Assembly (NCBI RefSeq): GCF_015624505.1
Contig: NZ_CP061379.1
Span: 3,286,001 to 3,350,000 of the forward strand
Length of the DNA stretch: 64,000 nucleotides
Direction of reading: 5' to 3'
From: Bradyrhizobium commune
GTDB lineage: Bacteria > Pseudomonadota > Alphaproteobacteria > Rhizobiales > Xanthobacteraceae
The notes beneath the pieces are model-generated. The model was not told where the DNA came from. It saw only the letters and a program-made list of their open reading frames with translations, and did no database searches. Every line of letters begins with the position of its first letter. Position 1 is the stretch's first letter. Shown piece by piece: positions 1 to 7,669 of the stretch. The position numbers and the translations under genes were made by a program.

Positions 1-2
1 TC

Positions 3-404
3 GCCGGCGAGGTCGCGCTGCACGATGCACTCCGCACCGCGCGCGGGCTCGACTTCCTCCCGACAATCCTCGGGTCCAGATCGGCTCAGGGCAGCGAGCT
101 TCTCAGCTCGGAGGCCCTGAAAATGCTGATCGAGCGGTTACGCGAGACATATGACTATATCATCATCGACCTGCCGCCCCTTGGTCCCGTTGCTGAAGTC
201 CGGGCGACGGCAGGCATCGTTGATACATACGTCCAGGTGATTGAATGGGGCCGGTCGCGCAAGAACACGGTGCGGCAGCAACTGCTCGGAGCTCCCGAAA
301 TCTACGAGCGGTTGCTCGGTGTCGTCCTCAACAAGGTCGATCTCAGGGAGTTCGGGCGGCATGAGATGCTCGACGACGTCGCCAGCAGCCACGGATACTA
401 TTGA
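3..404 (+). CDS. Exopolysaccharide tyrosine autokinase / chain-length regulator, C-terminal part
   Basis: This is a partial gene that is open from the window's left edge to the TGA at 402-404, giving about 133 visible residues. The segment YDYIIIDLPP is the Walker B-like strand of bacterial tyrosine kinases (Wzc/ExoP type, P-loop ATPase fold), followed by a typical ATPase tail ending in HEMLDDVASSHGYY. These inner-membrane proteins control polymerisation and export of exopolysaccharide, and tyrosines near the C-terminus can be autophosphorylated. Here there are only two terminal Tyr residues, not a tyrosine-rich tail. The rest of an EPS cluster presumably lies to the left. The family is fairly secure; the exact role is not. 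Confidence 0.75.
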   Translation, partial: AGEVALHDALRTARGLDFLPTILGSRSAQGSELLSSEALKMLIERLRETYDYIIIDLPPLGPVAEVRATAGIVDTYVQVIEWGRSRKNTVRQQLLGAPEIYERLLGVVLNKVDLREFGRHEMLDDVASSHGYY

Positions 405-453
405 ACGCCGCAACCGTCTCGCGCGCGGTCACGTCTCGGAACGGGGCCGCCAG

Positions 454-759
454 CTACCCCCGACCAGTCGAGCTTGCGGCTGCCGCGTGCGGGGTCGGTA
501 GCGTGAGCGGCCGTCGCGCCATTCGTTCATGCATCGCTCGGAGATTGCTGGCGCAGGCCGCGATCTCCTGCTCGGCCCGCTGTCGTAATGCGGCGTCGAG
601 AAACAGCTCGGTCAGTGCGGCGTCGAGCTTCACACGAGTCAGGCCGTCGCGGCTCTTGCGACGATCGAGCGGGATTGCCGCGGCGGTGCCGCAGGCCTCT
701 GCCGCGTCGCAGTCGATCAGCGCGGCCAGTTCGTTGTAAGTCAGCCAGATCTGAGGCAC
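454..759 (-). CDS. Conserved-looking small hypothetical protein (101 aa)
   Basis: The frame opens with GTG and runs convergently toward the EPS kinase gene. It begins MPQIWLTYNELAALIDCD, which reads like a DNA-binding or excision-type N-terminus, then has a charged amphipathic middle with RTE-like repeats of Ala, Glu and Arg. I do not recognise a family. The codon pattern is coding-like and the opposite-strand alternatives are worse. A role as a small regulatory or adaptor protein is only a guess from size and helical composition. Confidence 0.5.
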   Translation of the reverse strand: MPQIWLTYNELAALIDCDAAEACGTAAAIPLDRRKSRDGLTRVKLDAALTELFLDAALRQRAEQEIAACASNLRAMHERMARRPLTLPTPHAAAASSTGRG

Positions 760-1117
760 GACGGATTTTTCCCCTTGGTCCGCGGCATATTCGGGGGCAG
801 CCCTGATTTTTCCTTTAATTTCGTGATTGAATTTGCGATGCAGGCTCGAGGGGGATGCGGCAGCCTGAGTCTAGGGGAATTTTCTGGTGCTAACGGTGTG
901 GTGCTGACACGGGCATCGGGAGCGCCGGCTGGGGGCATCGGGCGGGCGCAAGTTAACCATCGTCACGTCGATGGTGAAGTGGTGGCTTTACTGCGGGGAC
1001 GATCCGCGTCAAGCCTAACCACCAAGAACACGTTAGCCAACCTTTCATAAGTATGTTGAAAAGGTTAACTAATTGCGCTTATTAGTGTGAAGTGAACATT
1101 GGCCGGAAAGGGCGGAG
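760..1117. other. 358-bp non-coding region with dyad and CtrA-like half-site
   Basis: No convincing gene is present. The half-site TTAACCAT at 953-960 resembles the CtrA half-site, but no properly spaced partner is seen. An imperfect inverted repeat spans 1033-1072 (ttagccaacctttca at 1033-1047, tgaaaaggttaactaa at 1057-1072, 9-bp spacer). It lies about 45 bp upstream of the HTH gene at 1118 and could be a regulator site or its promoter region. Local AT content is clearly higher than in the flanking genes. Confidence 0.4.
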
Positions 1118-1456
1118 ATGGTCGGCAGGAGACATGATTCGCGGGAGATTTCGGACAAGCTGGCTCAGGCGGATCAACTCGTGGCCAGAGGCAAGACGCA
1201 GCGCGAGATATCAAAAGCGCTCGGCGTGAGCATCATGACATATCATCGCTGGAAGAAGATGGTCAAATCCCCGGAGTCGGCGGATGGCGCAGGCAGCGAG
1301 ATGACCATCAGCTTGAGCGCGCCGCGCGAGGCCTCTTCCGAAGAGACCATCAAGCGCCTCGAAGTCGAAAACGCGCAACTGCGACGTCTTGTAACCGACA
1401 TGTTGCTGGAGAAGCTCAAGTACGAAGAGCAGCTTCGTGCACGTCAGAAGGGCTAG
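1118..1456 (+). CDS. Orphan transposase-like HTH protein (IS3/IS911 OrfA type)
   Basis: The product is 112 aa. Residues 1-45 form a helix-turn-helix of the IS3/IS911 OrfA type (TQREISKALGVSIMTYHRWKK). A leucine- and glutamate-rich coiled coil at about 72-108 (LEVENAQLRRLVTDMLLEKL) would mediate dimerisation, as in OrfA proteins. No integrase OrfB, no terminal repeats and no frameshift window follow; the next gene is convergent and shares the CTAG at its stop. It could be an IS remnant or a domesticated regulator acting on the dyad just upstream. The start is ATG with ggcggag 5 bp upstream. Confidence 0.65.
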   Translation: MVGRRHDSREISDKLAQADQLVARGKTQREISKALGVSIMTYHRWKKMVKSPESADGAGSEMTISLSAPREASSEETIKRLEVENAQLRRLVTDMLLEKLKYEEQLRARQKG

Positions 1457-2157
1457 GGCTTGATCCCCAGGCTGATCCCCAAGGGGGGAGGCAAGGGCAG
1501 CGGCGCGAGATCGGTGACCGGTTTGGCCTGCGCGCTGTTGAACGACACCCAGACATTCGGGTCGGCGGCGCTCTGCCGCGACAGATAGCGGTAGCTGGTC
1601 TCGTACCAGAACAGGATTTCCGGCGTCAGGTTGTCCAGGATCATCTCGCCGCGATCGGACCGGACCGTCAGGACGGCGTGACGCTCCTTCTCGTGCCCGC
1701 GCTCCTCGACGACGGTGATCAGAAGCGCCCCCAGCGGCCAGCCGGCCTTGGCGAGCAGCCGCCGCTTGAGCAGGACCATGTCCTCGCAATCGCCGCGGTC
1801 GAGCGGATAGGCCCAACGCTCAGCTTTCCCGTAGAGCTCTGCATCGCTGGTCCATTGCACGCGGTCGTTGACGTATTTGTTGATCTCGTAGAGCTGCTGG
1901 AGCAGATCCGGCGTCAGCGTCACGTCACGCGCCTGATCGGCCTCCGGCTTGCACTCTTCGGCACCGGTCGCGCAAAGCTGCAACCATCCGTTGGGCGCCT
2001 TCGTGGCATTTCCGATTGCGGCGAACAGCACCGGACGGCCGAGGAAGGCGTGGGCCGGCGAAACATGCAGCGGGGCGATCGCGGCGAGCGCAGCGGCTGC
2101 CATCACCCAGGCGCGAAGCCGGGTGGCGTGTCGTCTCTCGCTGCTGAAATTCGCCAT
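1453..2157 (-). CDS. Transglutaminase-like cysteine protease (BTLCP, LapG-type, DUF920)
   Basis: The product is a 234-aa protein with a signal peptide at about 1-37 (cleavage after SPAHA). The catalytic triad is visible: Cys124 in RGDCEDMVLLKRR, His160 in KERHAVLTV and Asp175 in MILDNL. This is the pattern of peptidase family C93, whose best-known member LapG cleaves cell-surface adhesins in the periplasm under c-di-GMP control. I chose the ATG at 2157 because the signal peptide then starts normally; a longer frame reaches 2199. The gene ends tail to tail with the HTH gene, sharing CTAG. No LapD-like partner is adjacent, and its substrate is unknown. Confidence 0.85.
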   Translation of the reverse strand: MANFSSERRHATRLRAWVMAAAALAAIAPLHVSPAHAFLGRPVLFAAIGNATKAPNGWLQLCATGAEECKPEADQARDVTLTPDLLQQLYEINKYVNDRVQWTSDAELYGKAERWAYPLDRGDCEDMVLLKRRLLAKAGWPLGALLITVVEERGHEKERHAVLTVRSDRGEMILDNLTPEILFWYETSYRYLSRQSAADPNVWVSFNSAQAKPVTDLAPLPLPPPLGISLGIKP

Positions 2158-2389
2158 GCCCGTCCCCCATCGGCGTCCGGATGGGAGGCTCGCAGACACA
2201 CTTCGCGATCCCGCTAAGCGATTGCTTCAAATTGTATGGATCTCGGCGAAAGGCGCCGGGCAAAGCCGGCCATGGTGTGATTTGGATTAAATCGCAGGCC
2301 CTTCCGGGCGCGCACCTCGAGCCTTAGAGGTTTCCGGCAACCGATTGACATCACATGGGATATAGTCGAGCCCGGTGCGCGCCGGGGCT

Positions 2390-2662
2390 TTAGCCATATT
2401 CCTCGCCTATGCCGTATTCCTTGTAGATCTCGAGCGGGTCGGTCTCTGGAAACAGGCGGCATTTGGCCTGGGCGAGATGCAGGCTCACCGCCGCCGGCTC
2501 CTTGCCGTTCGCCAGCATTTTTCGGATATCATCCATATGCGCGCTCGGCTGGTGTTTCGGCGCGAGCTGCTCCAGCGCGACCAGCGCGGTCGCGAGCGCC
2601 TCGGTCAGAACCCAGTCGTCGTGGCCCGTGATTCCCTTCTTCGGCATCGGCAGACCCCACAT
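2390..2662 (-). CDS. Small hypothetical protein (90 aa)
   Basis: This is a short acidic alpha-helical protein with no signal peptide. It contains KPHQPSAHMDDIRKMLANGKEP-like polar stretches and ends EIYKEYGIGEEYG. An alternative ATG at 2647 (MPKKGITGHDDW) sits about 9 bp after a GGGG run and may be the real start. I do not recognise a family. It stands alone between the protease gene and a small membrane protein gene, both separated by clear intergenic gaps. Confidence 0.55.
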   Translation of the reverse strand: MWGLPMPKKGITGHDDWVLTEALATALVALEQLAPKHQPSAHMDDIRKMLANGKEPAAVSLHLAQAKCRLFPETDPLEIYKEYGIGEEYG

Positions 2663-2924
2663 GCGGGTGACCGTGTCAGTCTACTGTAGCTTCCGTTGAA
2701 TCTCCATCGAGCCGCGCGCGCGGAACAAGCCGACCGCTGTCCTCGCTTGCATTATGGTCGCGCGTGGCTAAAAGGCGGCAATTGCGCTGGCGTTCGTATC
2801 TTTGTTGAAACAAAGTTGGCGTAGAGGGGCCTCGCGCGCCGCTCAGGCCGGCTGTTCCGGCCTGCAATCCACATCTCTGAATTCGACAAAGCCAAACGGT
2901 CGTACCGCTCAAGGCTGGAGCCAC

Positions 2925-3299
2925 ATGGTCTTTCTTAGCTTCGTCTATCGCTTCCTGACCAACTTCGCGTTCATGGCGCTGGTCTATTTCAGCCTGAACT
3001 TCATGGAGAAGTATCCGAACCGGGCGATCCTGGCGATCCTGGTGCTGGTCTATTCAGGCATGCGCGCGGCCTCGACGCTGCGGGCGTTCTACTTCTTCCA
3101 GAAGATCGAGAAGCTCGAAGCCGAGACCAGGCGCCTCCAGGCCCCGATCAATGACGGCTCGGGCGGAACGAGCGCGCGCAAGCAGATCGTGATGGATGTC
3201 GCGCGGCTGCGCCGCGACGGCGAGCTCAAGTCCTATATGGACCTGTTCTTCCTGGCGCTGATCGTGCTGCTCTGCGTCGCCGCCATCATGCGGCAGTAA
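2925..3299 (+). CDS. Small membrane protein with coiled coil (124 aa)
   Basis: The start ATG at 2925 has ctggag 5 bp upstream. Hydrophobic segments at about 1-25 (VFLSFVYRFLTNFAFMALVYFSL), 32-48 and 100-121 predict three membrane passes. Between them a polar helix (about 56-75, KIEKLEAETRRLQAP) looks like a short coiled coil facing one compartment. I know no function for this family. The stop lies only 4 bp from the convergent deacetylase stop. Confidence 0.6.
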   Translation: MVFLSFVYRFLTNFAFMALVYFSLNFMEKYPNRAILAILVLVYSGMRAASTLRAFYFFQKIEKLEAETRRLQAPINDGSGGTSARKQIVMDVARLRRDGELKSYMDLFFLALIVLLCVAAIMRQ

Positions 3300-3303
3300 G
3301 GAT

Positions 3304-4572
3304 TTACTGCGCGCGCTTCTTCAGGCTGGCAAGCCGTGTCGGATGCGGCGCGGCGCCATTCGCCTGACTCTTGGCCTGCGCCGCGTGTTTCGGCGCGGCG
3401 TGCGCAGCATGCGCGGTCTTGCGTCCTTGCATCTTGCCCGCCTTGCCCCTGGCCGCACGCGGCGCTTCGGCCGCCATGGCGACACGCGTCGCGGCCCGCC
3501 GCGACAAGGTCGTCGACAGCAGCACCTCGATCGAGCCTTCAGGGATGGCGAAGAGATCGCGGTCCGGCACCGGCAGGGTGGCCGCGACATCCGCACGCGC
3601 GACGGTCTTGCGCGGAAACAGCGGCTGGTAGGCGGCTTGCGCATTGAGATCGGCGAGGTTCGGGGCCGGAAGCGTCACGGTCTGCGCGAACACGAAGTTC
3701 GGCACCGCCGGCCAACGCGCAATCGGCGTGGTTTCGCTCGGCGGATGCAACAACCATTCGACCGGCGTGGTCGGCGTCGCCGGCCGGTCGGCGGTCGCGG
3801 GCACCACATGGACGATGCGATAGCCGCGCGCCTTCAGGTCGCGGATGATTTTCGGCAGCGCCGCCACGGTGCGGGCCTGGATGTCGTGCAGCAGCAAAAT
3901 GCCCTTGCCCTTGGCCTCGAGCCGCTGGATCGCGAGCTGGTAGACGCGGTCGGGCGACACGTGCCGCCAGTCGTCGGCAGGGAAATCGGCGCTCCACACC
4001 TGGATGCCGCGCGAGATCAGATAGTTTTCCACGCCTTCGGCGCGCATCAGGCCGGGAATCCGGAAGAACGGCGCGAGCTGGGACGACGGATCGGTCATCG
4101 CCGCCGAGGTCCACTCGATGCCGCCATTGATCTCGGTCTCGGCCTTCTCGATCGGCATCCGGTCAAAGGTCAGCGGATGGTTCATGCTGTGGGTGCCGAC
4201 GGTGTGGCCGGCCGCGACCAGCTTGCGCACGCCTTCCGGGCTCGCCTTGGCCTGGCCGCCGATGGTGAAGAAGGTCGCCTTGATGCATTCGTCGGCCAGG
4301 ATCTTCAGCACCTGGTTGGAATATTTCGGCAGCGGACCGTCGTCGAAGGTCAGGACCACCTCGTGGTCTTTCAACGGCAACGTCTCGCGGTACTGCATGG
4401 TGCCGATGCGCGGATGCTCGCGCGGATCGACGACAAGGGTTCGGGAGGTGCCGAGCGCATCGGGATGGCCGGGGCATTCGGCCGCGAAGGCTGCCGGCGA
4501 CGCCGTCGTCAGCAAGCCCAGAAGCAGGACGGCCCACGATCGCGTCCGAAAAGCAACGCTACTGCCGATCAT
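3304..4572 (-). CDS. Polysaccharide deacetylase (NodB-type, CE4), with basic C-terminal tail
   Basis: The product is 422 aa with a signal peptide at about 1-30. The CE4/NodB domain covers about 60-270. Motif 1 is LTFDDGP (Asp-Asp metal and base residues) and motif 2 is GTHSMNHP (the His-x3-His metal ligands). The later motifs, around PFFRIPG and LLLHD, are also recognisable. Such enzymes remove N- or O-acetyl groups from envelope polysaccharides in the periplasm or outside. Beyond the domain lies a long extension rich in Ala, Lys, Arg and His (about 345-422), which the paralogue next door lacks; it may bind an anionic polymer. Substrate unknown. Confidence 0.85.
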   Translation of the reverse strand: MIGSSVAFRTRSWAVLLLGLLTTASPAAFAAECPGHPDALGTSRTLVVDPREHPRIGTMQYRETLPLKDHEVVLTFDDGPLPKYSNQVLKILADECIKATFFTIGGQAKASPEGVRKLVAAGHTVGTHSMNHPLTFDRMPIEKAETEINGGIEWTSAAMTDPSSQLAPFFRIPGLMRAEGVENYLISRGIQVWSADFPADDWRHVSPDRVYQLAIQRLEAKGKGILLLHDIQARTVAALPKIIRDLKARGYRIVHVVPATADRPATPTTPVEWLLHPPSETTPIARWPAVPNFVFAQTVTLPAPNLADLNAQAAYQPLFPRKTVARADVAATLPVPDRDLFAIPEGSIEVLLSTTLSRRAATRVAMAAEAPRAARGKAGKMQGRKTAHAAHAAPKHAAQAKSQANGAAPHPTRLASLKKRAQ

Positions 4573-4733
4573 GAACCTCGTCTGCCCTCATATGCGACTG
4601 GCGCCATAGTAGGTCGGGGATGCCTGAAAACGGTTCAGGCGCAAAACCCCTGTCATCATTGCATGGACTAGCATGAACAGAATGTTAATAGGGCCCAAAT
4701 CACCCCATTTTGCCGTGGCGTGACATTCCGGCA

Positions 4734-5546
4734 TCAATGCGCGTCGGCATTCTTCTGCGGCGGCGGCGCGCCTTGCGGCACGATGTGGACCACGCGAAAG
4801 CCGTTCTCCCGCAAATACCGCAGGAAAGCCGGCATGATCGCGGCCGTGCGCGCCTTGGGATCGTGGAACAGGATGATGCCCTTGCCGGCCGCGGCGACCC
4901 GCTCGGTGATGAGCTTCAATTCCTGCTCCGGCGTCATCTCGTTCCAGTCGCTGGCCCACAGATCAGCCCCGAACACGGCGATGCCGCGCGCCTGAAGCAA
5001 ATCGAGCTCGGCAGGCGTTGCTTCGAAATAGGGGAAGCGGAAGAACGGCGTCGAGGGCGTCGTGGTCGAGGTCCCGTGCAGTGCCAGCTCGTCGGCGGCG
5101 ATGCCGCGGTCGATCTCGCTCTTCGCCTTGTCGAACGGGATCCGCGCCATGAACGGATGCGACCAGGTGTGGTGGCCGATGGTATGGCCCTCGCGCGCGA
5201 TGCGCTTGACCATGTCGGGGTGCTCGGAGGCGTGCAGGCCGATCAGGAAGAAGGTCGCGTGCACGCATTCCTGCGCCAGCGCCGCCAGGATCTTCGAGGT
5301 GGTCGGCGGGTGTGGGCCGTCGTCGAAGGTCAGCACGACCTCGTGATCGGCGAGCGGCAGCGTCTGCGGAAAGCTCTTCAGCCCGACGCGGGGCGTGGTC
5401 TTGGCGTCGACGCTCAGCAGTCGCGAGGTGCCGAGCGTGTCCTTGCGCGGACAGTCCGCGGCCTCGACTGGGGCGCTCCCGATCAGGGCCGCGAGGATCG
5501 CGCCCAGCATGATCGAGGTCCGTTCCAGACGATGCATCTTTGCCAT
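4734..5546 (-). CDS. Polysaccharide deacetylase (NodB-type, CE4)
   Basis: The product is 270 aa with a signal peptide at about 1-29 (after PVEA). Motif 1 is LTFDDGPHPP and motif 2 is GHHTWSHP, with the later PFFRFPYFE and ILFHDPKARTA motifs, so all catalytic and metal ligands of the CE4 family appear intact. It is a tandem paralogue of the preceding deacetylase in the same orientation, sharing the block after the signal peptide (CP...LGTSR.L.VD...PR.G). The 161-bp gap allows separate promoters. Probably periplasmic and acting on peptidoglycan or an exopolysaccharide; the true substrate cannot be read from sequence. Confidence 0.85.
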   Translation of the reverse strand: MAKMHRLERTSIMLGAILAALIGSAPVEAADCPRKDTLGTSRLLSVDAKTTPRVGLKSFPQTLPLADHEVVLTFDDGPHPPTTSKILAALAQECVHATFFLIGLHASEHPDMVKRIAREGHTIGHHTWSHPFMARIPFDKAKSEIDRGIAADELALHGTSTTTPSTPFFRFPYFEATPAELDLLQARGIAVFGADLWASDWNEMTPEQELKLITERVAAAGKGIILFHDPKARTAAIMPAFLRYLRENGFRVVHIVPQGAPPPQKNADAH

Positions 5547-5628
5547 TGCGCTCGCGATTGCCTTGTGGGTATTGCCTGACCGTCAGCCCGAACCAATCGA
5601 TCCAACCTGTCAAACGGCGAGGCGCACC

Positions 5629-7050
5629 ATGGATGAACAGATGGACGGTGCGGCGTCCGCCGAAGCTTCGGTACTCGACCACGTCCCGATGCGCAATGAA
5701 GACGGCGAAATTCGGCACGAGTTCGTCGAGGAAATCGCGCATGCGATCGAGGCCGGCGACAGCGCCGCGCTGCGCGCCTGCGTCGCCGAGCTGCACGAGG
5801 CCGACCTCGGCGATCTGATCGGGGCGCTCGCGCCCGACGACCGCGTCCGCCTGGTCGAATTGACCGGAGCCGATTTCGACTTCTCCGCGCTGAACGAGGT
5901 CGACGAGACCGTGCGCGATGAGATCCTCGACGAGCTGCCGCCGGAGACGGTGGCCGAGGGCGTCCGCGAGCTCGAATCCGACGACGCGGTCGAACTCCTG
6001 GAAACCCTCGATCAGGACGAGCAGGAGGAGATCCTCGAGAAGCTGCCGCTACGGGAGCGCGTCGCGCTCGAGCGCAGCCTGCTGTATCCGGAAAATTCCG
6101 CCGGCCGGCGCATGCAGACCGAGTTCATCGCCGTGCCCCAGGATTTCACGGTCGGGCAGGCGATCGACTACATGCGCGATACGCCGGATCTCCCCGATCG
6201 CTTCTACGAGATCTATGTCGTCGACAAGGACCAGCACTGGCAGGGCGCGGTTTCGCTCGACGTCCTGCTCCGCGCCCGTCGCCCGGTGCCGCTGACCGAA
6301 TTGACCGATGAGGATCGCCGCCGCGTCTCCGTCCTGGAGGACCAGGAGGAAGTCGCGCACATGTTCGGCAAATACAACCTCGTTGCCGCGCCGGTGCTCG
6401 ACACCCAGGACCGCCTCGTCGGCGTCATCACCGTCGACGACGTCGTCGACGTCATCGAGGAGGAGGCCGACGAGGACCTCAAGGCGCTCGGCGGTGTCAC
6501 TAGCGACGAAGAGCTCTCCGACACCGTGTTCACCATCGCGCGCGCCCGCTTCAACTGGCTGCTGGTCAACCTCGCCACGGCCTTCCTCGCGTCCTCCGTG
6601 CTCGGCCTGTTCGAGGGCCAGCTCGAGAAGATGGTGGCGCTCGCCGTGCTGGCGCCGATCGTGGCGAGCCAGGGCGGCAATGCCGCGACCCAGACCATGA
6701 CCGTCGCGGTGCGGGCGCTCGCCACCCGCGAGCTCGGCTCCTCCAACGCCTGGCGCGTGGTGGTGCGCGAGACGACCGTCGGCCTCGTCAACGGACTCGC
6801 CTTCGCCGTGATCACGGGCATCGCCGCGGTGGCCTGGTTCAAGATCCCCGGCCTCGGCATCGTCATCGGGCTCGCCATCATCTGCAACCTCGTCGCCGGC
6901 GCGCTCGGCGGCATCTTGATTCCGATGGCGCTCGAGCGTGTCAGGGCCGATCCGGCGGTCGCCTCCGGCACGTTCGTGACCACCGTGACCGACGTGGTCG
7001 GCTTCTTCTCCTTCCTCGGCATTGCGACGCTGTGGTTCGGGTTGAAGTAA
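5629..7050 (+). CDS. mgtE: Magnesium transporter MgtE
   Basis: The product is 473 aa in the standard MgtE order. An N-terminal MgtE_N superhelical domain (about 25-150, with repeated LLE.L...E..EIL.KLP motifs) comes first. A tandem CBS pair (about 150-270) follows, and then a five-helix membrane domain (about 305-473) holding the conserved LAPIVASQGGNAATQTMTVAVRA ion-pore motif. It is a homodimeric inner-membrane Mg2+ channel gated by Mg2+ binding to the cytosolic domains. ATG 5629 is preceded by gaggcg; the frame is open further upstream, but MgtE similarity begins after this codon. Confidence 0.95.
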   Translation: MDEQMDGAASAEASVLDHVPMRNEDGEIRHEFVEEIAHAIEAGDSAALRACVAELHEADLGDLIGALAPDDRVRLVELTGADFDFSALNEVDETVRDEILDELPPETVAEGVRELESDDAVELLETLDQDEQEEILEKLPLRERVALERSLLYPENSAGRRMQTEFIAVPQDFTVGQAIDYMRDTPDLPDRFYEIYVVDKDQHWQGAVSLDVLLRARRPVPLTELTDEDRRRVSVLEDQEEVAHMFGKYNLVAAPVLDTQDRLVGVITVDDVVDVIEEEADEDLKALGGVTSDEELSDTVFTIARARFNWLLVNLATAFLASSVLGLFEGQLEKMVALAVLAPIVASQGGNAATQTMTVAVRALATRELGSSNAWRVVVRETTVGLVNGLAFAVITGIAAVAWFKIPGLGIVIGLAIICNLVAGALGGILIPMALERVRADPAVASGTFVTTVTDVVGFFSFLGIATLWFGLK

Positions 7051-7058
7051 CGGTTCGT

Positions 7059-7191
7059 GTCCCGGGCGCGCTGCAACGCCCTTCAGCGTTGCTGCGCAGA
7101 ACCGGGACCCAGAAAGCGGCACGGTACGCTGCGGCGAATGGGCCCCGGCTCTGCGGCGCACCGCGAAGGCGCGCTGCACCGCGTCCGGGGC
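7059..7191. repeat. Tandem palindromic intergenic repeats
   Basis: Two hairpin-forming units follow mgtE. The first pairs gtcccgg (7059-7065) with ccgggac (7102-7108), enclosing a second arm gcgctgcaacgc (7068-7079) and gcgttgctgcgc (7086-7097, one mismatch). The second pairs gccccgg (7142-7148) with ccggggc (7185-7191). I recall similar ccgggaccc...gtccgggacac units as abundant extragenic palindromes in Bradyrhizobium. They may also end mgtE transcription or stabilise its mRNA. Confidence 0.55.
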
Positions 7192-7262
7192 ACAGAGGCC
7201 TTCATCTTTAATCCGACCTTAAGCGTGCTGCCGCATCATCGGCCGCGCTTGGGGGAATGGGC

Positions 7263-7559
7263 ATGCGGTTGCGGCTGAAGGCGGACGGACGGATCGTCGA
7301 GTTGCGGGACGGGCAGGAATGTCCGATGCCGCCCGCGGCCAGTGCGGCGCCGGCCGAGGCCGGTTCGCTCGCGGTGCGCGATCTGCGCCGCCGCGCCTGC
7401 CTGACCCAGATGGAGTTCGCCGCCAAGCTTGGCGTACCCGTCGAGACCATCCGGAATTGGGAGCAGGGCAAGCGCGCCCCGCGCGGACCGGCGCGTGCGT
7501 TGCTCGCGGTGATCGCGCATGCGCCCGACACCGTATTCCAGGCGCTCGCCAAAGCCTGA
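7263..7559 (+). CDS. XRE/Cro-type helix-turn-helix regulator
   Basis: The product is 98 aa. Residues 36-85 form an XRE-type HTH (LRRRACLTQMEFAAKLGV.VETIRNWEQGKRAPRGPA), with the WEQGKR turn typical of HigA/antitoxin-like and phage-repressor proteins. The N-terminal 35 residues form a short beta-rich segment. ATG 7263 lies 7 bp after ggggg and is preferred to ATG 7257. No toxin gene is adjacent, so an antitoxin role is not supported. Target unknown. Confidence 0.75.
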   Translation: MRLRLKADGRIVELRDGQECPMPPAASAAPAEAGSLAVRDLRRRACLTQMEFAAKLGVPVETIRNWEQGKRAPRGPARALLAVIAHAPDTVFQALAKA

Positions 7560-7669
7560 CACGAACCTCCCGTTAGCATTGCGCTGAATATCCGGCCCGG
7601 CATCCGTTGGCAGCCTGGCGGGGCGGGTCCATAATATGTCGGGGGCGATCGCAACAGAGAGGCTGCCTC

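Noticed and set aside
1118..1456. Complete IS3/IS911-family insertion sequence
   Set aside because: Only an OrfA-like protein is present, with no OrfB integrase, no terminal inverted repeats and no target duplication seen.
3343..4671. Long reading frame opposite the first polysaccharide deacetylase
   Set aside because: It is Arg/Gly/His-rich with no motif, lies wholly on the antisense of a well-supported gene, and arises from GC bias in the third codon position.
7263..7559. Antitoxin of a toxin-antitoxin pair
   Set aside because: No small toxin gene lies beside the XRE gene; the neighbours are an unrelated reductase and a repeat region.
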